From Branchipolynoe longqiensis (taxonomy: Eukaryota > Annelida > Polychaeta > Phyllodocida > Polynoidae): DNA of 64,000 nt. Below, in pieces: positions 22,190 to 32,940 of this stretch; the first letter of the stretch is position 1; the number at the start of each line of letters is the position of its first letter. Below the pieces are notes generated by a model. That model had not been told where the DNA came from. It ran no database searches and saw only the letters and a program-made list of their open reading frames with translations. Both the position numbers and the translations under genes were made by a program. The DNA lies in assembly GCA_030323885.1 (NCBI GenBank), contig CM059203.1:992001-1056000 (forward strand), given 5' to 3'.

Positions 22190-23419
22190 TTGAATATGTA
22201 AGATTCACTCAAATCTAAGGATAAGATAATCTTTCAGTAAATAATTAAGAAAAATGGGCGACTCCATGAGATATATTTTTGGGTCAAAAATAATTATCTT
22301 ATCTTAATAGAAACTAGACCATGTATGAAAATTAAAAAGTCCTAAATGGAAAATAATGTATATTCATTAATCAACAATTAAATATTTTATTTAATTGACA
22401 CATTGTATTTCTACCAAAATAGGGATAAAATTCGTTTTCACAAAAATGACTGGTGTCGTTCTTTAAAGTGATAACTTGTCTTTACTGACAATTGAGTCGC
22501 TCATCTTCAGCCTCAATTTCTTGCTGCTATATAATCATTGTGATGATGTACAGTGTGGAAATAGAAAGGTGGGGTGGACCTGAACCATACTTAGTCTGAG
22601 AGCTGGGACATTTCCCACAAGCTGAACTTTCTCTTAGGTCTCCACACACACTGCAGCCTCATGGGACACTACACACATGGTAAAGTTGCCATAGTTACAG
22701 CTGGGACAGTCAGTGCTCCCTATAGCGGCTTGTCGTATTTCATTACCATCAGCATCTTACAGTAAGTTACATAAAAATGGGAATATATATAATATATATG
22801 TATATATATATCACATATATTTTTCCTAGACGACAATAAGCAGAATAGCAATACAGACTGTATTGAATGGAAACCAATTATGGCAATCTTCCTATGGTAT
22901 AATCTATATGTAGATTGCATATATATAATATATAGAAAATATATATATGTTTAGCCGTTCGCTATTGTTTTCCTAATTGTTTCCTTATGATTTCCATAAT
23001 TTTCCGTGTGAATTTCCTGGCCTTCCGCTGACTGCCACCACCTCTCGTCCCACCGCCGGTTGACCGCCTTCGTATGATGAAACCTGGGCTAAGGGCGAAT
23101 AGCCAGAGTGGCATCTATGTACAGGATTATCCCCTCCCACATTTAATATACCTATATTTGTTATTTACATACTTTACTGGCTTTCCTCCCCACCGTATTT
23201 AGTCGTATGACTTCAGGTGGTTAAAAAACTAAGCAGTAAGTGTACTCTGCCACCGCTGTCACTTATAAACACACAAGATATTATGTTCTCATTACTAATG
23301 CGATTCATGTTTGGATTAAGAAGGTGGTTATTGTTTCCCCGGAGGGGGTGATAGGCTTCCTACAGCCCACTGGATGGAAGGCCCTTAATAATAGAGATAA
23401 TAAAGGATCATTGTTCAAG
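22190..23419. other. No gene recognised
   Basis: AT-rich. Two TA microsatellites lie at about 22785-22820 and 22920-22950. No coding exon is recognised on either strand. Confidence 0.5.
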
Positions 23420-23547
23420 AGTTGACCATAGCGGTTAATATACTAAGGGACTGGAGGATAGTAAGGAATGCAAGGAACGTTTCAATCAGGCTTGGCTTGG
23501 CGAGCAGCCCGCATTTGGAAATGCGGGCTACTCGGCCCAAGCCCACA

Positions 23548-23851
23548 CATGTTATAGTACAGGGAGATCCATCACTTCCGGACAACCAATCTTTACCCAA
23601 TCTATCGAAATTATGTCACTTAAATTTATATATATATATTGTTTGTTCCTTGTTTCTTGCTATAGTTAGTCCTATCCTAACCCAGCAGTGAGGATGGGTG
23701 GGCGGGAGCTGTACTATAACACACCGAGGCTATCAGACTCGGTAAAACAACAATTATGTGTTAACTGTACCCAGGTAAGTCTCACATAATTATTCTATTT
23801 CACCTAATCCCCTAGCCTCCTGGCTATTTATAGTACAGGGAGATGTTTACA
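23548..23851. repeat. DIRS terminal/internal complementary region
   Basis: 'tatagtacagggagatccat' with 'cacttccggacaaccaat' at 23551-23592, and 'ctagcctcctggctattta' with 'tagtacagggagatg' at 23805-23851. Each is the reverse complement of part of 30455-30526. Together they overlap on the 16-base core, so the pair could template circularisation as proposed for DIRS elements. Confidence 0.65.
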
Positions 23852-23947
23852 TAATCATAATTTCGGTTTATACTGTTAATGTTTTTTGAATTTTTTTAAA
23901 TTTTAATTTATCTTAATTTATCAATAGACAGGTACAAAGGGAAATGT

Positions 23948-25060
23948 TCATTTCCTGAAGAGCCTAGACGCCATGTCTTGTCTTTCTACTTTTTTGTTGT
24001 AATGTTTGGCAAACGCCAGCGAAGTCTTCCAACCTGCTTTATCTAGGATGGTTTTAATCGAGATTCCTAGAGTTCTCGCATTAGAAGCGACAGCTCCTCT
24101 CGTGGAGTGCGCTGTGAATCTTTTAGTCTCTACTTTTGCCGTGGAGAGCACTTTTAAAGACAATCTCATCAAAGTGTCTCTTGCAATAGGCCCATGTGGC
24201 CTAATATAGCTCAACAATAATTGATTATGTTTTCGTACATCTTTGGTACATTCAATGTAAGCTGTAATAGCTCTTACCACACACAGTTTCTTGTTATCAT
24301 TAAATGCTGTAAGCGTAATCGAAGACAGAGGGTCTCCTAAACTGTTCGATTTCAAAAGTTTACTTAATGCAAACGTGATCTCTTCTTTTGAGATCTCTAT
24401 CTTATCTAAGCTTAGGGCAAGTATCATCTGCCCTCTATGACCAGTTATCAGAAGGATAAGCGTCACTACCTTATACCCCAAATCCCTTAATGTTAAAGCG
24501 GCTGTCACACCTCGGCAGATTGAGCAACGGACAAATTTGTCTAGTCCGGTGGTGATAAAATATATTAAAATGTGTCAAAATGTTGCACTGTCGAGTCAAT
24601 GGCTGCTGGACGAACCGACATGAAATGGATAGCCAACGGACGAAACAAACTCAAACCGGTCAAGAACTGTAGATGTTAGTCTGGCGGCATCCGTTCCTAG
24701 TTTTGTGCATGTTCAAAACTTGTACGGACACAAAACGGACTTTGTTCAGTTTCTGTCCATTTCCCCCAATCCGGTGAGGTGTGACAGGGCCTTAAGTGTT
24801 TGTTGTGCGACCAGCTCTTGAAAATCTTATAGACCAAAGATACGTTCTAAAACCGCGAATACTTCGGTCTGGGTGGATTTCTTTCATACACCGATTTAAT
24901 GAACCAATGAACTAAATAATGTTTGCCAACGGTTTGGCCATCAATATGTAGGAAAACAACTGAAAGAGCGCAAAGTGCTGCGTTAATGCCTCCAAAGCCT
25001 AACCCTTCATCCTCTAAACCTCGAAGGAAGCAGAGTATCTGAACTAGAGAGGGTTTTAAA
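23948..25060 (-). CDS. DIRS tyrosine recombinase, split by a MITE
   Basis: A site-specific recombinase that would join the circular cDNA of the element into the chromosome. The N-terminal helical domain is recognisable from about 25060 to 24800 (…EGLGFGGINAALCALS…, then a KHYLVHWFIK stretch). The catalytic core at 24508-23948 is open for 186 residues. It shows the expected residues in order: the first Arg in TGHRGQ, HSTR (His and second Arg), the Trp of AGW, and the Tyr of HYNKK. MITE-2 lies between the two parts at 24493-24795. A TAG stop is also visible in the N-terminal part. The core could fold, but no full-length protein is possible. Confidence 0.8.
24493..24795. repeat. MITE-2 inserted in the DIRS recombinase
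   Basis: TTAA at both ends (24493-24496, 24792-24795). Termini AGCGGCTGTCACACC and GGTGTGACAGGGCC. The recombinase reading frame stops being recognisable exactly at these borders, so the insertion is younger than the DIRS element. Confidence 0.85.
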
Positions 25061-25099
25061 CAAGTAAATTTTTACTAAACAACTAAATAATTGCCACTT

Positions 25100-25492
25100 T
25101 TTAACGTAATGCACATACAATTGAACTGTTCCTTGTCTCCAGTCTGTTCAGAGTAATTTTATCGATACCATAGGGTTCCAGGTGTTTTCTTAGAAGAGGA
25201 ATGCCACCAATGGGGAGGAACTGACGTTTCCCTTTCCTAGCAGAGGGCCGCTGAACGACAGGTTGTTCGGGGCCCTGTGGAATGTGAGGCTCTGTCTCGC
25301 CCAGCTCGTCGCTGCCGCCATCCAGGGTTGTGTGACCCACAATGGACCCACGAGGATTGCCTGTGATTCATCCTGGTGCAGCTTTCGGGCTACTCTCCCC
25401 ATCATGCTGAATGGGGGAAAAGCATAAAAGAAATGTTTATGCCACTTGAAACTGAAAGCATCTACTTTCCAGGAATCTGGCTCCGAGGCCAA
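25100..25492 (-). CDS. DIRS RNase H / connection region
   Basis: Contains SWKVDAFSFKWH, then FYAFPPFSMMGRVARKL, then GPLWVTQPW. This block (DAFS..W, YAFPPF..., P.WPTQPW) is what I recall from the C-terminal part of DIRS polyproteins between RNase H and the recombinase. It is split between two frames near 25340-25190, so it is frameshifted. The stretch 25500-25840 is the decayed RNase H proper and has no long open frame. Confidence 0.7.
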
Positions 25493-25846
25493 GAAACATA
25501 TTTCAGGAGTTTTTGATTAGTCCTCAAAGCAAACAGATCAATGTCTGGAGTCCCCCACATCGCACAGATTTGTTCAAATATGTGCTGTGCGAGGCACCCC
25601 TCTAAGTGGTCATGGAACCGTCTACTGCGCCTATCTGCCACTATGCACTCTTTACTCGGGATGTAATTGATAGTCAGCCAGATATTCCTCTCTTCTGCAT
25701 ATTGCCAAATTTGTTTAACTATCTATTGCACCTGGGAGATTTAGTGCCTCCCATCCTTCTTACATAAGCTGGTTTCACTAGGCTGCGTAAGCCCAGTAAG
25801 ATGGCTTTTAGTGCTAAGACATTGATGTGATCATCAGCTTCTTCCA

Positions 25847-27550
25847 TTAACCACCTGCCCCCGGTGTTACTATTACCCTCCTGGCCTCCCCCAGTCTTCG
25901 AGAAGCATGTGTGGAAAGTTCCACATCCGCATTATCTAGATGCATCTGTTGGGGTGTGCCATTGAAATTGTGTAACCACCAGTCAATGTCTGTTAAGCCG
26001 GAATGTGAAATAATCATATTCCTGTCATAATTACCTTTTGCAGATTTGAGCACTCTGTTTTTGGCTATCTCTAGGTTTTTAATGATAGCACCGACATATT
26101 TTAAGTCTTGTGAATAAGCTATCATTAATCCTATGATAGCTGCTACCCTCCTGATTTTTACTTTCTTGTGCTTTTGAAGAATAGTGGTAGCAAATTTTCA
26201 ATTTTCTTTTGTGTGAGTGACACCTGCATTGAAATGGCGTTTAGGTTAAAGCCCTGGGGCCATATGCACCAATCGGAGTTAGGGCCTTAACCGCGGTTTG
26301 GGTAGCTCCACACGGCTAACGGTGGAAAATCTGTATGCGTCAATCGGTGCCAGCGCTAACCGCGGACCGTAGCCTAGGCTAAGCTACCCCAGTTTCAAAT
26401 CAGGTTTAACTGCTAGCCGGGGTGGTTAGTATGCATGTATGGATGTCAATATATTCAATGCGATCATATTTAACACATTTACATACTCAATAAGTGAAAT
26501 TTAATCAAATTAACCCTAAAATCGAACCGTTATTAACGCTCCAGCCGCATTGGCGGCATTATTCATATTGTTGAATCGATGAATGTAAAGTAAACAAATC
26601 GCCGCCGCCGCTTCGACGTCGATATCCATACTGTCCAACGACAACTAAAAATGGCCGGAATATATTAAGCCCAAATCTATTCAATGCTGTCATATTTAAC
26701 AGAATTACATACGCAATAAGTGAAATCTTATCAATTTAACCCTAAATTCGAACGAATATTAACGCCGCTGCCGCAATGGCGGCATTATTCATATCGTCGA
26801 CTGGAGGGAATTCCCAAATCTATAAATAACATCACGGTTTGCTATCCGCCCCGGCTAAAAGATTGGCGCATACCACTTTACCTTTTTCGCGGACCCCCCC
26901 CTACCCGGTGCTAGCTGACCGAAGCTAGCGCCTAGCTCCGGTTAAGCCAAGCACAACTTGGTGCATACGGCCCCAGGAATGTAACCTCATGAGATGGTTT
27001 TACTACTGATTTACTCTTGTTAACGCAGAACCCAACTTTCTTGAGTTCTGTTCTAAATGCTTGCAACGTCAACTTGCATTTTAACTCCATATCGGAAATA
27101 ACAAACGAATCATCAATATAGGGAAAAGTAATATGACCTAGCTCACTTAGCCTAGCATAAATATGTTTTAACAACTTGGTAAAAATGCGAGGGCATACCG
27201 AGAGCCCATTGGGCATACAAACAAATTCATACAAATTATTATCCCAAGCGGAGAAACTTCTTGAATTCATGCACTATTGAGACCGAATAGTACGCATGTC
27301 TTAGATCAATGGTGCCCATCCAGGCCGCCGGTGTAGTCAAGTGTACCGCAGTCTTTAGTGAGAACATTTTGAAATGTTCATATTCTACCAACTCGTTAAG
27401 TTCAGTTAAATCTAGTATGATTCTTGGCTCCCCATTTGGCTTAATTCTAAGGAAAATGTTAGAAATAAATTCTCCTTTAACATGTTTCGTTTTTACAATG
27501 ATACCTTGTGTCAGGAGTGTGTTAACCACCTCATTAGCTTTTATTTTGTC
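25847..27550 (-). CDS. DIRS reverse transcriptase, frameshifted and split by a MITE
   Basis: RT copies the element's RNA. The first part (27529-27239) contains RIILDLTELNELVEYEHFKM and MGTIDLRHAYYSV, which are RT fingers and motif A. After a frameshift near 27245 the next part has YEFVCMPNGLS (motif B region) and the catalytic FPYIDDSF near 27100-27125. The frame runs to 26975, where MITE-6 interrupts it. Beyond that it resumes at 26251 toward 25847 with the thumb and start of RNase H (…WWLHNFNG…, LDNADVE). The YIDD box is intact. Confidence 0.82.
26252..26974. repeat. MITE-6, inserted in the DIRS RT
   Basis: Inverted ends GGGGCCATATGCACCAA and TTGGTGCATACGGCCCC. Internally the block with 'gcgatcatatttaacacatt' occurs twice (about 26455-26640 and 26650-26800), and it also occurs in MITE-4 at 13515-13640. 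Removing the element leaves RT codons contiguous and in frame across the junction. Confidence 0.8.
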
Positions 27551-27724
27551 CTGGATGCCGAATTTATAAGGGGTAGGAGCTCGCGCCTGAACTGGTTGTT
27601 GAGTAAATGGGATTTGTATACCTTTTACATAGCTTAGGATTTCAGCTTAGGATTGTGTATGCGGGTAATGTAGTACCTATCTGCTAAAATACCTCAGGGA
27701 GTTTGACGCCCCTGCCTTGCAAAG

Positions 27725-28085
27725 TTATAAACCACTGCCTCGTGGTATAGGTTCTTGATAGAACCAAAGGCTAAGGGAGCAAACCCTAACAGAAAACCAT
27801 GCTTCCATGGCAGCGTTAAGGGCGGTTATGAAGGGAACTCCCAACATCTCCCGGCCAGCTACTGCAGGGACAAATAGTTTGCGCCTGTCTTGACATGTTC
27901 TTGCCGGTGTGAGACCTCTATTTGCTCCCCGAGAGAGTGCTGCTAGTAACCTGCAAAAGCCAGCAGCACTTCAACACTTTGCAAGCAGCTTTTATGAAAT
28001 TCCCAACCACACGTAATAGCGGCGGTTAAGAAATAAAAGCAGGCTTTGTCGCATTGCGACCGACAGCATGATGATGATGAGGATT
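27725..28085 (+). repeat. SINE-C copy in the DIRS element
   Basis: About 360 bp ending in a short GAT/ATG microsatellite (ACAGCATGATGATGATGA). The same sequence lies at 54060-54447, and an inverted part at 56990-57175. Shared text includes GGAACTCCCAACATCTCCCG and GTGTGAGACCTCTATTTGCT. It separates the DIRS gag and RT frames. I call it a SINE because of its size, dispersion and microsatellite tail; no clear pol III promoter was identified. Confidence 0.6.
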
Positions 28086-28191
28086 TCAGCCAAATGAGTA
28101 TGGTTTGACCAGTAATCAAAGCAATTAGCCACATTGCACACAATAAAGTTGTTATTTACCACAGCTGGCTGTTCAGGAGAAGGAAGTGGCT

Positions 28192-29375
28192 CTATCTGGC
28201 TCCTCCCCTCGGGAAACCCGACGGTCTCCCCTGCGTGGCGGAAGCCCTGCCATAGTTCTGTCGGTTGAACTCGTTCCGTCCAAACATGTTTCTCTGTGGA
28301 CGCCCACGGAATGCTGGCATGGGCGGTGGGAACCCGCCTCTGCCGCCTCTGAAGAACCCTCTTCTCGGCTTGTCTGTTCTCGGGCTCTTTGCCTTGCTGG
28401 AACTGTCATCCGCCTTGCACTTCGTGCCCATCTGCTTGCCACACTTGGACTCCGATTCTGTTCTCTTGAGCAGTACCTGGAGTTGACCTCCGAACATTAG
28501 CGCCTAGTCCCAAGTCTTTCCCTTAATCGGCTTAGGGGCCATGAAGAGGGTAAATTCATTGCCCTTCTTGTCTTTGATGCTCTTCGATTTGGTAACTTCT
28601 TTACCCACATCTGTTGTGACTCTCTTAAACACATTCTCAAATCTTCTGAATGTAGCATAAGTGCGGTTTAGGTTTAGGGGCGATGAAGAGGGTAAATTAT
28701 TTGCCCTTCTTGTCTTTGATGCGCTTCGATTTGGTAACTTCTTTACCCACATCTGTTGTGACTCCCTTAAACACATTCTCAAATCTTCTGAATGTAGCAG
28801 CTCCATGCCAGTTGACAGTGTAGTGAACTTATTTTCGTTCACCATCCGATTGGCCAATGGTACAATCGCCGCCATAGCAGAAAGAATGGCGGTTTGCATG
28901 GTGTGTAACATGTGTTCGAACCTTTTCATTTGGTCCGTCATGATGACATCCGAGTCCATTTCGCTATGAATGACTCTTTCACACCTTTTATGCTGGTGTA
29001 CTTCTCTGCACCCTGACCGATGATCTCGGTTGGTTTGAAAGTGTCAAAATGTCTGTTGAGTGCCATTCTCAATAGTGCTCTAACCCTGACTGAGTTATTG
29101 GCTTCCAAGCACTTCTTGGAAGCTTTAGCCAGCTTCTTTTCCATGACTCCATCTACCTTTTCTTCAGAAGCCGATGACAGAAACGAAGACTCAGAGGAAT
29201 CCGATGAAGAGGACTGTTTTTTCTTCTTCTTGAACGTTTTCTTATGTTTTTTCACCTTCTTAGCCGTGACTTTCGGCCTATGGTATCTATCACCTTCTGA
29301 TAGACCCGATTCTGAAGCTGACGTCTCATCAGACTCACGCTTGGAAGTTTTCCTTTTCTTCTTTTTAGTCTTCAC
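28192..29375 (-). CDS. DIRS gag-like ORF, broken
   Basis: Three consecutive minus-strand segments. 29375-28938 encodes a very Lys/Ser/Glu-rich start (KKKKRKTSKR, KKHKKTFKKKKKQSSSSDSS), then a globular part. 28959-28504 continues in another frame. 28497-28192 follows in the same frame after a TAG and ends in an Arg/Gly-rich tail (GFFRGGRGGFPPPMPAFRGR) suited to nucleic-acid binding. A tandem duplication of about 145 bp (28528-28672 and 28673-28800) is not a multiple of three and explains the frame confusion. Confidence 0.65.
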
Positions 29376-30380
29376 AGTTTGTCAGTGTTGGGAGGCCGCC
29401 GACAGGGTGTCGTCTGACTCGTTGTCCGACACCTCATGAGTCCAATTATCAGTATATGGCTGTAGTTGTTGTTGCAATTTCCCCTCTAGTAGCTCATTCA
29501 GACGAGCGTCTAGAGCTGGGTCAAGGCCTAATTGCCTTGATGCTGCAGTGGCACCTGTTGTTGGGTCAGCTATATTCAGCTCATGGCTAGGTGCTAATTG
29601 TTCTAATTACAGAATTACTAGATGACCTAGTTTCTGGCCTGACTGGTGGTTCGCCGGTAGTTGCGTAATCACTCTGCACTGTGTCTGACTGGTTGCCATC
29701 TGCAAATAGACCAGGCCGGATTAGTACACAAGAACATGTGTCCGTCAGCAATTTATTTTAACACCTAGGACCAGTGAACTAAAACGCTTTGTAAAACCAC
29801 AAAGTTAAGTTAACAATAAAGTTTTTTTAGAATTAAAGTAATTATTTAATTAACTCTAACATTAATAGAACATGCAGAGGCATATGCTCTATTCATGAAA
29901 GCTACGTGTGCGAACACGTGAGCATTGTAAAATTGTGCACTTTATATATATATATGTGTTGCACCAGAGTACGCAGCGTCTCCGCATAACTGTATCTTGA
30001 GGAACCTATCCCTCATGTGTGCAACTGCGTGCCCTTCTAACTTTCGCCACTTTGTGTTCCCCCGAACTCCAGCCGTTACCGAAATGAGAACAATTTCTCA
30101 CAAAACTATTAAATTTAATTAAACTTGTACGACCTTGTCAAAAAAGACCACCCCTCGGGGGAATGGCGCTGGCTATGCACATGGTCGTTGTCGTGAATGC
30201 CCGAGGGCAGGCGTGTCCATGCCCATAGACCGACAACATGCCGGTGGTTACCGCACCACCGATTAATCTTTCAATGTACAATTTTGGCTAAGTTGAGTAG
30301 TTATTAATACAATAACTACCTCTGGTAGATCCTGCTATCGAAAAGGGTCAAGTTTATCCAAAATTAAATGCCATTGATGG
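29376..30380. other. DIRS 5' region, no further gene recognised
   Basis: From about 29376 to 29700 the minus strand may still be the start of gag (Gln/Ser-rich in broken frames). From 29700 to 30380 I see no coding sequence; it should be leader and flanking DNA of the DIRS element. A TA run lies at 29944-29955. Confidence 0.4.
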
Positions 30381-30445
30381 CTAAAAAACATGGGTTTTAA
30401 CGAAGGTTGTCGCTACTCACCTTTGCTAAGTCTGCTCGCAATGAG

Positions 30446-30530
30446 TTGGAAATGCAAATTGGTTGTCCGGAAGTGCTGGATCTCCCTGTACTATAAATAG
30501 CCAGGAGGCTAGGGGACGAGGTGAAATATA
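30446..30530 (-). repeat. DIRS 5' terminal repeat with TATA box
   Basis: 'ggttgtccggaagtgctgga' then 'tctccctgtactataaatag' then 'ccaggaggctaggggacgag'. This is the reverse complement of the two pieces near 23551-23592 and 23805-23851. It is followed by a TA microsatellite (30528-30560) and a GA-rich run. Confidence 0.7.
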
Positions 30531-30689
30531 TATATATATATATTATATATATATATATAGACAGAGAGAGAGGGAGCGAGAGAGACATGTACATTTCTAC
30601 CTACAGGTTTGAGCAGGACCTCATGGGTCAGGTAAGATCAAAGACTTACAAATGTTATGCTTGTCGCTACCTAGCCTGGCACTTCACGT

Positions 30690-31330
30690 TACTAAGATAG
30701 AGCAATGGCTGGTTGGTTCAGTGTCCGGATAATGTGACTGAGTGGGATATCGAGACATGGTCACAGCAACACTCTGACGTCACCAATTGAGCACATTGCA
30801 TCAAGTCAGGAGGATTTGTTATATGACCTTGGCTGCTGCCTAGATTATAAAACCCAACAAATAACAAATCGATGCCCCTCCTAATATCACCATATATGTA
30901 GCTTGGATGTAAAACCCCAACAAACAGCCAACCATTATAATAAGTCGGTAACCGTCCTAATATGACCTTATATGTTGTGTAAATATAAAAGCTCAACAAA
31001 TAAACAGCTTAAACTCTGTAATAAGTCGGTAACCGTCCTGATATGACCCTATATGTTGTATGACTATGAAACCCCAACAAATAAACAGAACTCTGTAATA
31101 AGTCGGTATCCAGACTACATGACCGAATGGGTTAAACGTCCACTTCCCACTTTGGTACAACGTGGAACTCAAACCTGTGTGTTCGAACCCTGGTCGAGTC
31201 AAACCAATGATTTAATAATTGATACTTGTTGCTACCTAACCTGAAGTTCGGTATTACTAGGATAGGAAAAGAAGTAGTGGAATGAGGAAGACCCATTGTC
31301 CGTGATTGAAATTACCCCCGTTTGATCAAC
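30690..31330. repeat. Cluster of decayed SINE-A pieces
   Basis: Three tandem pieces of SINE-A tail, each with 'aataagtcggtaaccgtcct' and 'atatgacc(t/c)tatatgttgt' (about 30940-31105). Then a plus-strand tRNA-like head at 31117-31210 with TTCGAACCCTGGTCGAGTCA. The tail pieces have become a local tandem repeat of about 75-80 bp. No gene. Confidence 0.55.
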
Positions 31331-31479
31331 TAATGTACAACAACAAAAATAACAAAAGAATATGTACCTTGTATGTTGCTAGGAATTAAAAACACACAAA
31401 AAAAGCTAATTATTTCCAACAGAACCGACAGCGCTGACAGTAGTACTAAGAATGCCTTCGTTGAATCTGGTTAGCTTCC

Positions 31480-31840
31480 ATCATGGATGGATGAACCTAT
31501 AGCACCCTACATGTACGCTACGTACCTGTAGTGCCGCAGCGTCCCGCCAGTCTCCGCGCTGGTTCCTCTAGTAGCCTGATGCGTCCGCACCCAGCCCTCC
31601 CGAGCAACTCACCAGCACGCCCAGAATGCACTGCGTCCACTACTACGTGACATAACGCTGCCCCGTTAATCACGTGGTTGTGGTGTGCGCGTGTGTGTGT
31701 GTATGTGTGCGTGTGTGAGCAGACGACTCTTGTACTGACAGATCTGCGCTAGCCGCGCCGCGTCACGCAGCGGCGAACAGCTGAACTACAGGCGGGTCAC
31801 GATGCCTGGTGCTGACAGGACCGATTTGCGATACATGGGT
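31480..31840. promoter_or_regulatory. GC- and CpG-rich patch, possible promoter or 5' exon
   Basis: A local rise in GC and CpG in otherwise AT-rich DNA, including a GT microsatellite near 31685-31720. On the minus strand a donor-like CGTGCTG|GTGAGT lies near 31606-31618, preceded by GCATTCTGGG. I cannot link it to a recognisable protein. It could be a real promoter or a repeat fragment. A SINE-A tail fragment lies at 31866-31915. Confidence 0.25.
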
Positions 31841-32599
31841 GCCCGATACTGGTCAGGTTGGTTTGGCTGTTGGAGTTTTACGTCCTGGCAACACCTAAGG
31901 TCATATCATGACGGGATATTGGATAGGTGTACTCGTTAACACTCAGCTTGTCGTGCGTTTATGATCGGGCGAAAAAGGAAAGCTTGTTTGATTTAATGAT
32001 GCCTTTAGAGCACATTTTTGTTGTTGTTGGTAAATATGTTTATTCTGCTGAATAAGTCTTGTCAGTGCCGAAGCACTGGTCTTCCAGCCATTTTTCAATT
32101 CAGGGTTATTTACACAAAAGGTATATAGAATAAGGTGTACAATACCTGTTGAATACACAATTTTCACCATGTAACACAATGAAATTCTGAAACCCTAAAG
32201 TTCCATAACAATATGGTATAGTAGTGTCATATAACCAGATCAATATTAGTCAGATCAGTGTGAGTATTTACATAGTATTTAGAATGTAAGCAGAAGTTAT
32301 CTTCTGTATTCAGTTGGTAAACTTGTAGTAAGTTTTAATGTTCAGTTGCAGTTAGGCAAGCAGTATATAAATGTTGGTTTGTTAGGAAAATGCTAGTGTA
32401 ACTCTAATGTAGCTAGTTATGTGAGTTTATGAATTATGTTGTTGGGATGGGGTTGTTAATAATACACTGGACCATCTGTGACCAGTGAAGCAGTGGGACC
32501 AATCCCAGTGCATTTAGGTCTTAAATTTTACATTTTTACCTGGACTGTTTATGTCATCGTATATGGTTGACTGGAGATAACAGAGGAACAGCAACAAAT

Positions 32600-32940
32600 T
32601 AAAAAAGTGGGGGCTGGGGGAGGGGGAGAAACCGAGGCTGAGGGTTTGGTGGTCTGCCACTTACGGTATGGTGACGACGCCATGGAACATACTTTACTGC
32701 AACTGCATAAGGGCCTGCCCAATCCAATGTACTCTTAGTGAGTTTTTAAATTCTAGGTAAGAGGACACTGCCCTGGTTCTGGTTGGTAGGTTGTTCCACA
32801 TCATGCTGCCTTTGTAAATTGGTGCTTTAATTAGTTTGTTTGTGGAAGGCTTGGGGACTTTGAGTAGAGTGGAATCAGCCCGTCTAGTATTCCTTTTTGT
32901 GTTTTCTATATGAAGTGGGCGTGCCTACTCGCCTAAGCCA
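32600..32940 (-). CDS. LINE ORF2 C-terminal part
   Basis: In one frame from 32940 the minus strand reads NTRRADSTLLKVPKPSTNKL, then YKGSMMWNNLPTRTRAV, then FKNSLR, ending at TAA/TAG near 32690. This is the usual C-terminal block of LINE ORF2 downstream of the thumb (…TRxxxxLxxPxxxTxxxxxSxxxxGxxxWNxLPxxxR…). Confidence 0.75.

Larger units (their letters stand above)
23420..30530 (-). mobile_element. DIRS-like tyrosine-recombinase retrotransposon, AT-rich
   Basis: Minus-strand order is gag-like proteins (29375-28192), reverse transcriptase (27550-26975 and 26251-25847), an RNase H region (to about 25100), and a tyrosine recombinase (25060-23948). This is the gene order of the DIRS order, which integrates with a recombinase instead of a DDE integrase. 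Terminal structure also fits. The sequence at 30455-30526 returns inverted in two overlapping pieces at 23551-23592 and 23805-23851, joined by a shared TATAGTACAGGGAGAT core, as in the internal complementary region of DIRS elements. A TATA-like ACTATAAATAG lies in this repeat. The element is dead: frameshifts and a stop in gag, a frameshift in RT, and three nested insertions. Confidence 0.85.

Noticed and set aside
23948..24508. Bacterial or phage integrase
   Set aside because: The recombinase is adjacent to RT, RNase H and gag-like sequence in DIRS order, and the surroundings are eukaryotic.
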